Below, piece by piece: positions 1-8,855 of a stretch of DNA of 64,000 nucleotides. Under the pieces are notes generated by a model that was given only the letters and a program-made list of their open reading frames with translations, was not told the origin of the DNA and did no database searches. The translations under genes were made by a program, and so were the position numbers. The stretch is from Foetidibacter luteolus (lineage in GTDB: Bacteria > Bacteroidota > Bacteroidia > Chitinophagales > Chitinophagaceae). Location of the stretch: assembly GCF_009650435.1 (NCBI RefSeq), contig NZ_VVIP01000043.1, positions 186,001 to 250,000 on the forward strand, read 5' to 3'. How positions within the stretch are numbered: the first letter of the stretch is position 1; every line of letters begins with the position of its first letter.

Positions 1-2042
1 ACGATATAGAGAGCCGCATAGCTGAATTGTTTGGCGAAACCCTTAAAAAAGGCAATACCTGCATTACTGAAGACGATGTAAACGCTATTATAGCCAGCAT
101 GGGCCGCCCCGAAGACTTTGATGATGATGAGGCCAGTGTAAAAAGCCAGTTAGGCGGCGAAAGCACCGGCAGCCAGTTTCACAACACAGAAAGCGGCGCC
201 GGCCAAAATACCCGTTACTACCGCGATGAAAACAATAAGATAATAGCCGGTGTATGTAGCGGCCTGGCCAACTATTTTAATATAGACCCGCTGGTAATAC
301 GCATTTTGTTCGTGATTTTCTCCTTTGGTTTTGGTTTTGGTTTTCTGGCCTACCTGGTATTGTGGGTGGCTGTGCCCAGCACCGCATCCCGTGTTATAGG
401 CTCTGCCAAAAAAAGGTTGCTGAGAGATTCTGAGAATAAGATCATCGCCGGTGTGTGCAGCGGCCTATCCCACTACTTTGGCGTTAACCCCTGGATACCA
501 AGGGTGCTTTTCCTTATACCCTTTATGTCGTTTATTTTCAGGTGGTCTCATTGGGGAATGTTCGACTTTCCACACTTTTTAAGCATCACTTTCAGCCCCG
601 GCGCTACACTAATATACATTATCCTGTGGCTGGTACTTCCAGAAGCAAAAACGGTTAGTGAAAAACTGGAAATGAAGGGAGAAAAAGTAGACCTGAACTC
701 CATAAAAAAAAACGTAGCTGAAGAATTGAAGGGTGTACAGGAACGTGTAACCAAATTTGGGAAAGAAGCTGCCGAAACAGCCGAAGAAAAAACAAGAAAC
801 ATGCGCAGTGAAATGTCTGGTGCAGCCCGCAGCGCCTCAAGGGGTATAGGTGATGTGCTTACACTATTGATAAAGATCTTTGCCTACTTTATTGTGGCAG
901 TGGTGCTTTTGTTTTTAATTGGTTTGCTGTTCTTCCTTGGCGTTGGGGCTACTGGTTTAATGCCTTTGAAACCTTACCTTATAAGAGAAGGCACACAAAG
1001 TATGCTTTTTTGGGGTACGCTAATACTCTTTATATGGGTACCGATAATTGGCATCATCACCTTCATTATACGCCGCATAGCCAAAATGAAGAACAACAGC
1101 CAGTTGATACGTTATGGCTTCCTGGCACTGTGGATTATTGGTTTGTTTTGCTTCATTAACCTGTTTATTTCTGTTACAAGCGATTTCAAAAGGCACAGTA
1201 CGCCAACAGAAAGCTCTGTTTACTTAAGTAACCCCGGTGCGGCCAAGCTTGAATTAAGGGCCCAGCCTTTTGGCAAGTATTACAGCACCGGTAACTGGCT
1301 GCGCCTGGAACCCTTTGCCGATATTGATGAAGACACCGCTAACGTAAGAAATGTGCAGATACGCATTATAAAATCTGCTACAGACAGCTTCCAGGTTACC
1401 ATGCTTAAAATGGCCAACGGCCGCGACAGGCAGGCTGCTGATGAACTGGCCAGGAAAATAAACTATCATATAGAACAAAAAGATTCGGTGCTGCTGCTGG
1501 ATAAAGGCATAGCCATTACGCCCAACGAAAAATTCCGCAACCAGATGGTGTATGTTACCATAGCGGTGCCCGTAGGCAAGCGCATTGAAATTGATAACAA
1601 GGCCGGTGGCTGGGGCCGCGATGCACACTTTGGATGGGATGACGACTGGAACTGGAGGGATAATTATTTTGAAAATGCCTTTAACTGGAACCACGATGTG
1701 GAATACATAATGACCAACGACGGCCTGAAAAGAGTAGATGGCAAAGACAATGATGACCAGCATAACGACGACTACAACAACAAACTGGATGACTACAAAA
1801 AGAGCCGTGAAGAATTAGAGCGGGAACTGGAGCAGAAGCAGCAGGAGTTTGACGAGAAAAAGAAAGAAATGGAAGAAATGAAAAAGGAACTGGAAAAGCA
1901 GGTAGACAGCACCCGCTACCGCTACCAGCCATCCACACCAGACAGTGTTAAAAAAACAACCGTACAAACAGTTACACCTAACACCTCCGGCATAGGTTCC
2001 ATAGCACCAGCGCAAAACTTACTGGCGAGATTCGCTATTTAA
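1..2042 (+). CDS. Tandem PspC-domain envelope stress protein, 5' end outside window
   Basis: The reading frame is open from the window edge (first full codon at base 3), so the true start lies upstream; the TTG at 27 is only an internal codon. After a short acidic N-terminal helix there are two consecutive PspC domains, each with a KIIAGVCSGL signature and a hydrophobic hairpin, which is a duplication of the usual single domain. Further membrane segments follow, then a soluble region and a charged coiled coil rich in E, K and Q near the C-terminus. PspC proteins sense or relieve inner-membrane stress; fusion to a long periplasmic or cytoplasmic tail is common in Bacteroidota, where a PadR-like regulator often lies upstream (here outside the window). 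The exact role is not shown by the sequence. Confidence 0.85.
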   Translation, partial: DIESRIAELFGETLKKGNTCITEDDVNAIIASMGRPEDFDDDEASVKSQLGGESTGSQFHNTESGAGQNTRYYRDENNKIIAGVCSGLANYFNIDPLVIRILFVIFSFGFGFGFLAYLVLWVAVPSTASRVIGSAKKRLLRDSENKIIAGVCSGLSHYFGVNPWIPRVLFLIPFMSFIFRWSHWGMFDFPHFLSITFSPGATLIYIILWLVLPEAKTVSEKLEMKGEKVDLNSIKKNVAEELKGVQERVTKFGKEAAETAEEKTRNMRSEMSGAARSASRGIGDVLTLLIKIFAYFIVAVVLLFLIGLLFFLGVGATGLMPLKPYLIREGTQSMLFWGTLILFIWVPIIGIITFIIRRIAKMKNNSQLIRYGFLALWIIGLFCFINLFISVTSDFKRHSTPTESSVYLSNPGAAKLELRAQPFGKYYSTGNWLRLEPFADIDEDTANVRNVQIRIIKSATDSFQVTMLKMANGRDRQAADELARKINYHIEQKDSVLLLDKGIAITPNEKFRNQMVYVTIAVPVGKRIEIDNKAGGWGRDAHFGWDDDWNWRDNYFENAFNWNHDVEYIMTNDGLKRVDGKDNDDQHNDDYNNKLDDYKKSREELERELEQKQQEFDEKKKEMEEMKKELEKQVDSTRYRYQPSTPDSVKKTTVQTVTPNTSGIGSIAPAQNLLARFAI

Positions 2043-2069
2043 ACTCGGTTAAAGTTGGGAACCACAAAG

Positions 2070-2102
2070 AGAACCTTGTCTTCATTGGTAAGGCAGGGTT
2101 CT
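2070..2102 (+). terminator. Rho-independent terminator after the PspC gene
   Basis: AGAACCTTG pairs with CAGGGTTCT (one G-U pair), with an additional inner CTT/AAG pairing, and is followed by TCTTTTT. It starts 28 bases after the stop codon of the PspC gene. Confidence 0.7.
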
Positions 2103-2170
2103 TCTTTTTAAAACCGGCCGCTTACTTCCTATCCACCTACATCAGCAGGCACACGTTAACAGGCAGGCAA

Positions 2171-2250
2171 ATTTTTATGGGCCCGGCAGAAGAACACCTA
2201 TGAGGCTTTACTTGCGTCGCACTCTTCAGGGCTTTGTCCGCTAACCGGGC
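2171..2250 (-). repeat. Interspersed repeat family A, copy 1 (GCGACGCAA core)
   Basis: Read on the minus strand it has AAGAGTGCGACGCAAG, then the module AAAGCCTCATAG and the ending CCGGGCCCATAAAA. It is intergenic, between the PspC terminator and the next gene. The ending and core match copies at 20.0, 37.1 and 58.7 kb. Confidence 0.75.
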
Positions 2251-2306
2251 AGCATAGCGTAACCGGCATCAGCGTAAATAACAGTAACACACGTAAACTT
2301 AATTTT

Positions 2307-3281
2307 ATGAACCGCATTACCATCACACCGCTAAAACGCCTTCTTATACTTATACTGGTGCTTTTGCTGGTAAGCCAGGCAAAAAGCAAAGCCCAGAAAA
2401 CAGAGGTAGCCCCTTACACACAGGAGCTTGTTAACCGGTTTATTGCAAAAGACAGCAGCCTGTTCAATGCCGTTTTTAATACCTGCGATACCAAAGAGAT
2501 AGAAGCCATATTGGCAAGGGACTTTGTGTACTACCAGGATAAAGGCTATTATGAGCACACTGCCATACAATCCCTGGATCAGTTTATTGCCAACATTAAA
2601 AAGAATTTTTGCGACAAAGCCACCGCTAAACCCAAAATGCGCAGGGAGCTGGTTAAAGAAAGCATAGAAGTTTTTACTGAAAACAAAACCACTGCTACAC
2701 AAACAGGTACGCAGCGCTTTTATGTGGTGGCAGATGGGCAACCGGACAGGCTGGTGGAAGAATCCAAATTCTCCCGTGTATGGCAATTGCAAAACGGAGA
2801 TTGGAAGATGAAGAAGGAAGTAGATTACCTGGTAACCACCCCGGCTGCAAAGCCGGCTGTGCGGCAACTGCCACATTATGTTCCGGAAGCCTATACGCCC
2901 GATGATGAAGCGCTGTACAACGAAATACTGATAATGGACAGCCTGTACTTTGACACTTACAATACCTGCAACCTTGAAAAAATGAACAGCCTGATGAGCG
3001 ACAGCCTGGAGTTTTACCATGATAAAGGCGGGCTCTCTACTTCAAAAAGCGGTGTTATAGAAGCCATCAAAAACAATATTTGCGGCAAAGTATCCAGGAT
3101 ACTCGTTCCCGGCAGCATAGAAGTATATCCCATCAACAATTACGGCGCTGTGGAAATTGGTTACCACCGTTTTCAAAACCATGCAGAAGGTGGCTCTGTT
3201 TCCCGGCCCGGCAAGTTCATTATCATTTGGCAAAAAACCGCCGGCCAGTGGCAAATTACCCGTGTGGTAAGCCTGCATTAG
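2307..3281 (+). CDS. Secreted protein with two NTF2-like (DUF4440) domains
   Basis: The start at 2307 gives a clear signal peptide (basic N-terminus, then a leucine-rich stretch ending near SQAKSKAQ). The mature protein contains two similar halves of about 125 residues. Both have a segment of the form DSLxFxxxxNTCxxxxxxxxxxxxxxFYxDKG and both end in a W-K/W-Q-x-x-x-x-x-V pattern. This is the layout of a duplicated DUF4440/SnoaL-type cone fold. Such domains bind small ligands or serve as accessory modules; no catalytic residues can be assigned. The duplication is visible directly; the family name is an assignment by pattern. It is followed 36 bases later by a small lipoprotein gene and may be co-transcribed with it. 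Confidence 0.7.
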   Translation: MNRITITPLKRLLILILVLLLVSQAKSKAQKTEVAPYTQELVNRFIAKDSSLFNAVFNTCDTKEIEAILARDFVYYQDKGYYEHTAIQSLDQFIANIKKNFCDKATAKPKMRRELVKESIEVFTENKTTATQTGTQRFYVVADGQPDRLVEESKFSRVWQLQNGDWKMKKEVDYLVTTPAAKPAVRQLPHYVPEAYTPDDEALYNEILIMDSLYFDTYNTCNLEKMNSLMSDSLEFYHDKGGLSTSKSGVIEAIKNNICGKVSRILVPGSIEVYPINNYGAVEIGYHRFQNHAEGGSVSRPGKFIIIWQKTAGQWQITRVVSLH

Positions 3282-3317
3282 TTACCGCCATTAGTTTACC
3301 CTTTAAATAAACGAAAA

Positions 3318-3725
3318 ATGAAAAAGCCCATTTATATTATAATCGCCTTTGCAATGGTTGCCTTGCTTACCCAATGCCGCAGCCACACCCGCAACTGGCA
3401 AGCCTATTTTTGGACAAGCACAAAAACCGGCATTGCACAATACCTGTACATAAACAACGTTATGAAAGGGCAATTGCCCTACCTGTCATCCGGCCCGGAT
3501 TGCGATGATGCTGCTGCAAAAAGCCGCACACTGCACCTTAAACTTAAATCCGGCACGTACGACATTACCGTTAAAGACCACGATGGTAACATTTCCTTCA
3601 ATGAAACGTTAACCATACGGCTGAGCAACGGTAATAAAACCATCAGCACCACGCAGGAAGATAAAACGAATGGCAGCAGGAATGTGGTGGAAGACAACTG
3701 CCTGGTACACGAGATATATTTTTAA
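3318..3725 (+). CDS. Small lipoprotein of unknown function
   Basis: A 135-residue protein with a short signal sequence and a lipobox (LLTQC, cysteine near residue 20), so it is probably exported and lipid-anchored. The remainder is a compact beta-rich domain (repeated stretches such as TLHLKLKSGTYDITVKDHDG) resembling small immunoglobulin-like or carboxypeptidase-regulatory folds, but no family is recognised. It lies 36 bases after the NTF2-like gene and is likely in the same transcript. Confidence 0.6.
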   Translation: MKKPIYIIIAFAMVALLTQCRSHTRNWQAYFWTSTKTGIAQYLYINNVMKGQLPYLSSGPDCDDAAAKSRTLHLKLKSGTYDITVKDHDGNISFNETLTIRLSNGNKTISTTQEDKTNGSRNVVEDNCLVHEIYF

Positions 3726-3792
3726 GCAATTATACCAACCGGTTTGCCATTGAAAGAGCGCAGAAAGATTCATCAACATTAAAATCTTTTGT

Positions 3793-4392
3793 ATGCATTC
3801 ATCAAGAGTTTTTTCTTACGAAAAAAATTTCCAGGGTTTTAGCCTTATCGCGGCGCCATTGCTTATGGGCTTATCCACTTTTTTCTGGAAAAACGGGGAG
3901 TACAGCGTACCCTCGGCAACCATGCTCATCCTGTCATTATTTTTTTGGATACCCGCGTTAACAGGTTTATTTGCCCTGCTTAATGATAAAATGCCGCGTT
4001 ATTCAGTATATGGTTTGTGGGTAGCTGTATTTGGTTGTATCAGCGGTGTATGTTTTGCTTTTCTGGGTTATCTTACCAGTGTATTGAATATATCGCACGA
4101 AGCTTATATAAAAGAGCTGGCCAATTATCCCATCACATCCCAGTTACTGCTGTTTGCCACGGGGCCATTGTTTCCGTTAAGCTTAATGTTTTTAGGCATT
4201 AACCTTATACGCACCACCTCCGGCGTATGGATAGGTTTGCTGATCTTCCTGGGCGGCATAGCTTTCCCTGCCAGCCGCATCATGCGGGAGCCATTGTTGG
4301 CCCACCTGGCCGATGCACTGCTGCTGGCGCCTTGTTTAATGGTAAGTTTCAGGTTAATAACAGCGCCAAATATCAGGTCGTTTTTGCTGTAA
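3793..4392 (+). CDS. Multi-pass membrane protein of unknown function
   Basis: A 199-residue, strongly hydrophobic protein with about six predicted membrane helices separated by short loops (for example the stretches around residues 15-30, 40-60, 70-95, 110-135 and 140-160). No motif identifies a transporter or enzyme family. It stands alone between the lipoprotein gene and gcvT, with a family A repeat downstream. Confidence 0.6.
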   Translation: MHSSRVFSYEKNFQGFSLIAAPLLMGLSTFFWKNGEYSVPSATMLILSLFFWIPALTGLFALLNDKMPRYSVYGLWVAVFGCISGVCFAFLGYLTSVLNISHEAYIKELANYPITSQLLLFATGPLFPLSLMFLGINLIRTTSGVWIGLLIFLGGIAFPASRIMREPLLAHLADALLLAPCLMVSFRLITAPNIRSFLL

Positions 4393-4489
4393 AAAATACT
4401 ATCAAAGTATGCGTTATAAAATACGAAGTGCGTTGGCATAGTCCGCTTTATTCTACCTTCCTTGTTCCTTGCTCGATATTTTACTTCTA

Positions 4490-4575
4490 CCCGGGTCTGA
4501 AAAGCCGCCATAAAAATCCTCAGTACAAGTGAGTGACACAACGAAGATGCCATGAAATACCAAGGCCCGTCCCCC
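4490..4575 (+). repeat. Interspersed repeat family A, copy 2 (GTGACACAA core, long form)
   Basis: It carries the upstream module CCCGGGTCTGAAAAG, then GTACAAGTGAGTGACACAA, then CGAAGATGCCATGAAA. The upstream module is shared with the copies at 42.6, 48.1 and 62.0 kb. Intergenic, between the membrane protein gene and gcvT. Confidence 0.7.
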
Positions 4576-4630
4576 ACAAAAAGAAAAGCAACTATTTAAG
4601 CGTGTAGTAATATTACATTGGTGCTTCGCC

Positions 4631-4638
4631 TATTTTTG
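4631..4638 (+). promoter_or_regulatory. Bacteroidota -7 promoter box for gcvT
   Basis: TATTTTTG matches the Bacteroidota consensus TAnnTTTG and ends 20 bases before the gcvT start codon. No convincing -33 TTG at the usual spacing was found. Confidence 0.55.
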
Positions 4639-4658
4639 CGCAAAATTTAGTTACAGAA

Positions 4659-5750
4659 ATGAAAACAACTCCATTTACACAAAAGCACATTGCACTGGGC
4701 GCAAAAATGGCTGAATTCGCAGGTTATAACATGCCGATAAGTTATAGCGGTATTAATGATGAGCATGCAGCCGTACGCAGCAACGCAGGTGTTTTTGATG
4801 TTAGCCACATGGGGGAGTTTATACTGAAGGGCGAAAATGCACTGGACCTGATACAGCGTGTTACCAGCAACGATGCGTCTAAACTTACCAATGGCAAGGC
4901 GCAATACAGCACTTTGCCCAACAATAACGGTGGCCTGGTAGATGACCTGATTGTGTACTGCCTGGAGGAGAACAAAGTGTATATGCTGGTGGTTAACGCG
5001 TCTAACATTGAAAAAGACTGGAACTGGATAAGCAGCCATAACACCGGCAATGCAGAAATGCACAACATTAGTGATAAAACCTGCCTGCTGGCCATACAGG
5101 GGCCTGACGCCTGCAAAATATTGCAACCGCTTACAGAAGTAGATATACTTAACCTAAAATATTACACGTTTGCCAAAGGCAGGTTTGCCGGTGTTGATAA
5201 TGTGCTTATAAGCGCTACCGGTTATACCGGCAGCGGCGGTATTGAAATTTACTTTGAGGATAAAGATGACAATGCTACTGTAATATGGGATGCTATATTT
5301 GAAGCGGGCAAAGCATCAGGCATAAAACCCATTGGCCTGGGCGCCCGGGATACATTGCGGCTGGAGATGGGGTATTGCCTGTATGGTAATGATATTGATG
5401 ACAGCACATCTCCGCTGGAAGCTGGGTTAGGCTGGGTTACCAAACTTAATAAAGAAACAGCTTTTAGCTCTAAAGACATTTTTGCAAAGCAAAAAGCCGA
5501 AGGCATTAAAAGAAAGCTGGTGGGTTTTGTAATGATTGACCGCGGTATACCCCGCCATCATTATAAAATAAAAGACGCTGCCGGCAACGAGATTGGTTAT
5601 GTTACCAGTGGCACACAGGCTCCTTCTTTAAACAAGGCTATCGGGCTGGGTTATGTAACCGTTGAAAACGCCAGCATAGACAGTGAAATTTTTATTGATA
5701 TCCGTAATAATCCGGTTAAGGCTAAAGTGGTAAAGTTTCCGTTTAGTTAA
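4659..5750 (+). CDS. gcvT: Glycine cleavage system T protein (aminomethyltransferase)
   Basis: 363 residues, the normal length for GcvT. It transfers the methylene carbon of glycine from the lipoyl arm of the H protein to tetrahydrofolate, releasing ammonia. Recognisable features are the N-terminal [20 protein letters not shown] segment, DVSHMGE, the LLAIQGPDA block, [15 protein letters not shown], and [22 protein letters not shown], all characteristic of the folate-binding fold. The C-terminal barrel begins near residue 280. No other gcv gene is adjacent, as is usual in Bacteroidota. A -7 box lies 20 bases upstream. A small antitoxin-like gene starts 17 bases after its stop. Confidence 0.95.
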   Translation: MKTTPFTQKHIALGAKMAEFAGYNMPISYSGINDEHAAVRSNAGVFDVSHMGEFILKGENALDLIQRVTSNDASKLTNGKAQYSTLPNNNGGLVDDLIVYCLEENKVYMLVVNASNIEKDWNWISSHNTGNAEMHNISDKTCLLAIQGPDACKILQPLTEVDILNLKYYTFAKGRFAGVDNVLISATGYTGSGGIEIYFEDKDDNATVIWDAIFEAGKASGIKPIGLGARDTLRLEMGYCLYGNDIDDSTSPLEAGLGWVTKLNKETAFSSKDIFAKQKAEGIKRKLVGFVMIDRGIPRHHYKIKDAAGNEIGYVTSGTQAPSLNKAIGLGYVTVENASIDSEIFIDIRNNPVKAKVVKFPFS

Positions 5751-5767
5751 GTTTTGTAAATTTGGGT

Positions 5768-6016
5768 ATGGCTGAAATTTATACAATAGAAGTAGAAGGC
5801 GAAGAAGAGCTTGAAAAGCTTACAGCTTTTGCAAGCATACATGGCATTCATTTTTCAGTTAGAAAAAAATTGTCGGTTGACCTATTGCAGAATAGCGGTC
5901 AAAAACTTGCCAAAGCGCTGGAAGAGATTGCGGGCAAGGGAGGGCTGGAGAGTTTTGGAGACGCTTCAGAATGGCAACGCGAAGTACGTAAAGACAGGCC
6001 GTTACCCGGCAGATAA
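5768..6016 (+). CDS. Putative antitoxin partner of the downstream PIN toxin
   Basis: An 82-residue acidic protein starting at ATG 5768 (a TTG two codons earlier is possible). It is only 3 bases from the PIN-domain gene, the usual antitoxin-toxin order. The N-terminal half is beta-alpha with no clear AbrB or MetJ motif; the C-terminal tail (DASEWQREVRKDRPLPGR) is charged and flexible, like toxin-wrapping tails of VapB-type antitoxins. A TAAATTTG box at 5757-5764 ends only 3 bases before the start codon, so the pair may have its own promoter despite following gcvT by 17 bases. The role is inferred from position; the sequence family is not recognised. Confidence 0.6.
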   Translation: MAEIYTIEVEGEEELEKLTAFASIHGIHFSVRKKLSVDLLQNSGQKLAKALEEIAGKGGLESFGDASEWQREVRKDRPLPGR

Positions 6017-6019
6017 CAC

Positions 6020-6388
6020 ATGGTTATTGACAGTAATATAATTATATATGCAGCAAAGCCTGCCAATCATGCCCTTAGAAAATATATTTCTACCCGTTTT
6101 GCTATTATTAGTTCCGTTACAATTCTTGAAACACTTGGTTACCATCTTTTAAAAAAAGATGAAGCAGATGCGCTAAACTATATTATTGAGAATGCCGTTG
6201 TAGCTGATATAGACAGGCATATCATTACCATCGCCACATCAGTAAGGCAAAAAGTAAATGTTTCTGTAGCGGATGCAATCGTTGCCGCCACAGCTTTGTA
6301 TTATGAGTTTGAACTGGCTACAAATAATGAATCTGACTTTAAAAACATAACCGGTTTAAAATTGGTAAACCCGTTAAAGATTATCTAA
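6020..6388 (+). CDS. PIN-domain ribonuclease, VapC-like toxin
   Basis: A 122-residue protein covering a whole PIN domain. The conserved acidic residues are visible: D4 in MVIDSN, E37 in ILETLG, D85 in VADAIVAA, and D106 in NNESDF. PIN toxins cleave tRNA or rRNA using metal ions held by these side chains. All four are present, so the enzyme is probably active. The preceding small gene, 3 bases upstream, would supply the neutralising partner and autoregulation. The SRPBCC gene follows after 7 bases, so transcription may continue. Confidence 0.8.
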   Translation: MVIDSNIIIYAAKPANHALRKYISTRFAIISSVTILETLGYHLLKKDEADALNYIIENAVVADIDRHIITIATSVRQKVNVSVADAIVAATALYYEFELATNNESDFKNITGLKLVNPLKII

Positions 6389-6395
6389 ACCCCTA

Positions 6396-6875
6396 ATGCC
6401 TACCATTCGCCTTTCTACCAGCATTAATGCACCTGTAGAGCGGGTGTTTAACCTAGCCCGCAGCATTAACCTGCACACTGCCAGCATGCAACACACAAAG
6501 GAACTCGCTATAGCCGGCAAAACAAGTGGCTTAATTGAGGAAGGAGAATCCGTTACCTGGCAGGCAAAGCACCTGTTTAAAACAAGAACGCTCACTACAA
6601 AAATTACCGCCATGGCACCCTACCGTTTCTTTACTGATGAAATGACGGAAGGTGACTTTATAATGATGAAACATGAACATCATTTTATACAACAGGGTAA
6701 CCACACCTTAATGACAGATGTGTTTACTTTTCAATCTCCGTATGGTATTTTGGGTAAAGCTGTCAACGGATTATTCTTAACCGGCTACATGACGCGGTTG
6801 CTTAACAAAAGAAACAGCGTTATAAAAACAACGGCCGAAGGCACTGGCTGGCAAAAGCTTTTGTTGCAACCTTAA
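6396..6875 (+). CDS. SRPBCC-family ligand-binding protein
   Basis: 159 residues with the START/SRPBCC pattern: an initial strand (TIRLSTSINAPVERVFNLARSINLH), a GLIEEGESVTWQAKHLF strand pair typical of the family, central beta strands and a final helix (KAVNGLFLTGYMTRLLNKRN). Proteins of this type bind hydrophobic ligands; the substrate is unknown. It follows the PIN gene by 7 bases and ends 6 bases from the end of the convergent cupin-like gene. Confidence 0.75.
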   Translation: MPTIRLSTSINAPVERVFNLARSINLHTASMQHTKELAIAGKTSGLIEEGESVTWQAKHLFKTRTLTTKITAMAPYRFFTDEMTEGDFIMMKHEHHFIQQGNHTLMTDVFTFQSPYGILGKAVNGLFLTGYMTRLLNKRNSVIKTTAEGTGWQKLLLQP

Positions 6876-6881
6876 AGTAGT

Positions 6882-7760
6882 TTACCGGCTTGCTTTTTTT
6901 GCTGCATCAAATATTTTTCTCTCCTTCCATTCATACCATTTTACGGGTATTGTTCTTTTAAAGAGTGTGTCAATGCCACGCATGCCCACCAGGTTCCAGG
7001 CGCCCTTTAATTTACCGGTTACCGAGTTGTTAAGAGCACGCAGGCTCATGGCAAAACCACTGTCAAGATATTCCATGTGGTGCCAGTAGCCGCCCGGCAT
7101 AAATAAGGTATCGCCATGCTCCAGCGTAATATCAAAGCCATGCGCAAATTGTACGGCCGGAAAACGGGATGTGTCCAGCTTGCTTTTATCCGGGTCGTAG
7201 TAATTGCTGAAATCTGCAATGCTCAACACTTCAAAAGGTTTGCGGTAAAGCTTGTGCTGCTCTTTGTACGGAAAAAGCAACACCCTTTTGCGGCCTATAA
7301 ACTGAGTGTGAATAATATGGCTTAAGTCAATATCAAAATGCATGTGCGTAATAGAGCCCTGCCCGCCCGTAAACAGCATGGGCACCCGTTTTACAAATCC
7401 TTTCATTAAGTGGTCAGGCCATGTAAAATCCTCAATAAGCTGCGGCGCATGGCTGAATATGTTAAAGAGAAATATACGCCACTCGGCAGGCCCATGCGTA
7501 ATCATATCAATATACTGCCCAAATGTAGTGTAGCTATCCGCTTTATTTACAGGTGTGTAGGCATCGCTTTTGGTATTGTTATAAATGCCAACCTTTTTGT
7601 CTCCAACAATAGATTTAAAGTATTCCCAGGTCCATTTGGTATAAGCCGGCCACTGTTTGCTAAGGTCACGGATTACTAAAGGCCTTTGCTGGTCGTAATA
7701 GTGGCGTTTAAATTCTTCAGCGCTTATACTGTTAACAACATCTACAGGTAGCAACTGCAT
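6882..7760 (-). CDS. JmjC/cupin-8 domain 2-oxoglutarate oxygenase-like protein
   Basis: 292 residues. The N-terminal segment (PLVIRDLSKQWPAYTKWTWEYF) and the core HMHFDID metal site (His-x-Asp) followed by HGDTLFMPGGYWHHMEYL, with the distal histidine, place it in the cupin_8/JmjC family of Fe(II) and 2-oxoglutarate-dependent hydroxylases (FIH-like). These hydroxylate protein or ribosomal residues; the target here is unknown. The metal-binding residues are intact. It is a single gene on the minus strand, convergent with the SRPBCC gene. Confidence 0.85.
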   Translation of the reverse strand: MQLLPVDVVNSISAEEFKRHYYDQQRPLVIRDLSKQWPAYTKWTWEYFKSIVGDKKVGIYNNTKSDAYTPVNKADSYTTFGQYIDMITHGPAEWRIFLFNIFSHAPQLIEDFTWPDHLMKGFVKRVPMLFTGGQGSITHMHFDIDLSHIIHTQFIGRKRVLLFPYKEQHKLYRKPFEVLSIADFSNYYDPDKSKLDTSRFPAVQFAHGFDITLEHGDTLFMPGGYWHHMEYLDSGFAMSLRALNNSVTGKLKGAWNLVGMRGIDTLFKRTIPVKWYEWKERKIFDAAKKASR

Positions 7761-7887
7761 GTTGACTTGTTTTAAGCTGCAAAAATAACTGGAACTGTAT
7801 GTTAACGCAAAGTTGATTTTGCAACGGTGGCCTGTTACATTATCAAAGCATTTATGCCAAACGGCATGTCATGCGGGCATTAACGCT

Positions 7888-7895
7888 TACCTTTG
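7888..7895 (+). promoter_or_regulatory. -7 box directly before the Sua5/YrdC gene
   Basis: TACCTTTG matches TAnnTTTG. It ends 4 bases before the ATG at 7900, so the transcript would begin at or very near the start codon (leaderless). Confidence 0.5.
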
Positions 7896-7899
7896 AAGC

Positions 7900-8511
7900 A
7901 TGCTATTATACATACATCCTGATAACCCGCAGCCGCGCCACATTAAAGCGGTTACTGAGTGCCTGAGGGATGGAGGCGTAATTATTTACCCCACAGATAC
8001 TATTTACGGGCTGGGTTGCGATATTTACCAGCACAAAGCCATCGAACGCATCAGCCGCATTAAAAGAATAGATTATCATAAAGCGCAGTTTAGTTTTGTT
8101 TGTCACGACTTAAGCGACATGAGCAAATACACAAAAAGCATTTCAACGCCTTTATACCGTATGCTAAAAAGCTACCTGCCCGGCGCATATACTTTTATTT
8201 TGCCTGCCAGTAAAGAAGTGCCAAAAATTTTACAAAGCCGCAAAAACACCATCGGCCTTCGTGTGCCCGATAACAACATTGCCAGAACAATAGTAAAAGA
8301 ACTCGGGCATCCTATTTTGTCAGCAACCTTGCCAGGCGAAACAGTGGAAGAATATACAGACCCCGAATTAATCTATGAGAACTTCAGGGGCCTGGTTGAT
8401 ATTGTAATACATGGCGGCATTGGCGGCACCATTCCATCTACGGTTGTTGATTGTACTAAAGATGAATATGAAGTGATAAGGATGGGCGCCGGCGAATGGG
8501 TGGAAGAATAG
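7900..8511 (+). CDS. L-threonylcarbamoyladenylate synthase (Sua5/YciO/YrdC family)
   Basis: 203 residues, a single YrdC domain without the C-terminal Sua5 extension. The motif GVIIYPTDTIYGLGCDI and the basic RISRIKRIDYHK segment form the ATP/threonine site; KNTIGLRVPDN and SATLPGE are further family blocks. The enzyme makes threonylcarbamoyl-AMP for the t6A37 tRNA modification. The HisSRI variant of the KxR motif and length resemble the YciO branch, which is less certain to make t6A, so no symbol is given. It is preceded by a very close promoter box. Confidence 0.85.
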   Translation: MLLYIHPDNPQPRHIKAVTECLRDGGVIIYPTDTIYGLGCDIYQHKAIERISRIKRIDYHKAQFSFVCHDLSDMSKYTKSISTPLYRMLKSYLPGAYTFILPASKEVPKILQSRKNTIGLRVPDNNIARTIVKELGHPILSATLPGETVEEYTDPELIYENFRGLVDIVIHGGIGGTIPSTVVDCTKDEYEVIRMGAGEWVEE

Positions 8512-8564
8512 GTGATCATTTAAAAAAGCAGCCCGGTTTGTATAATTAACAACAGCAATAAAGT

Positions 8565-8671
8565 TTTGGGGGGGTCCCTCGTACCTCGGGCCGGGCTTTC
8601 CGCTCATACTCCGCCGCAAAGCCACCGCACAAAGCCTTCAGCGGGGTATCCGCTTCAATCCCTCACCCGAA
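8565..8671 (+). repeat. Interspersed repeat family B, copy 1 (flank type 1, short inner module)
   Basis: It starts with TTTTGGGGGGGTCCCTCG and CCTCGGGCCGG, continues with GGCTTTCCGCTCATACTCCG and ends with the hairpin AGCGG-GGTAT-CCGCT (8640-8654) and TCAATCCCTCACCC. The same outline occurs at 17.0, 25.2, 30.3, 34.8 and 61.9 kb. The rest of the gap to 8855 shows no gene or clear element. Confidence 0.8.
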
Positions 8672-8855
8672 AGACGGTTGCCGGTTACCGGTCACAGGTT
8701 ACCAGTCTATTGATAGGTAAGTGGCTGGCAATTTGTTTAGTCAATAGAGCACAGCAGAAATTCAATAATTGCTGCTAACAGTATACGTTGAACATGCGAA
8801 CATTGAACTGTTAAAGCTAATTAGCTGCCATGGCCCCGCATGTTTATATCATCAT

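Noticed and set aside
1254-1763. Long open frame antisense to the PspC gene
   Set aside because: It has no conserved motif, and the forward frame has a clear domain structure; overlap by chance in this codon usage.
2331-3020. 229-codon open frame on the minus strand within the NTF2-like gene
   Set aside because: The plus-strand gene has a signal peptide and an internal duplication; the antisense frame shows no family features.
8565-8778. Open frame across the family B repeat at 8.6 kb
   Set aside because: The same stretches in other copies are interrupted by stops and frame changes, so the repeat is not coding.
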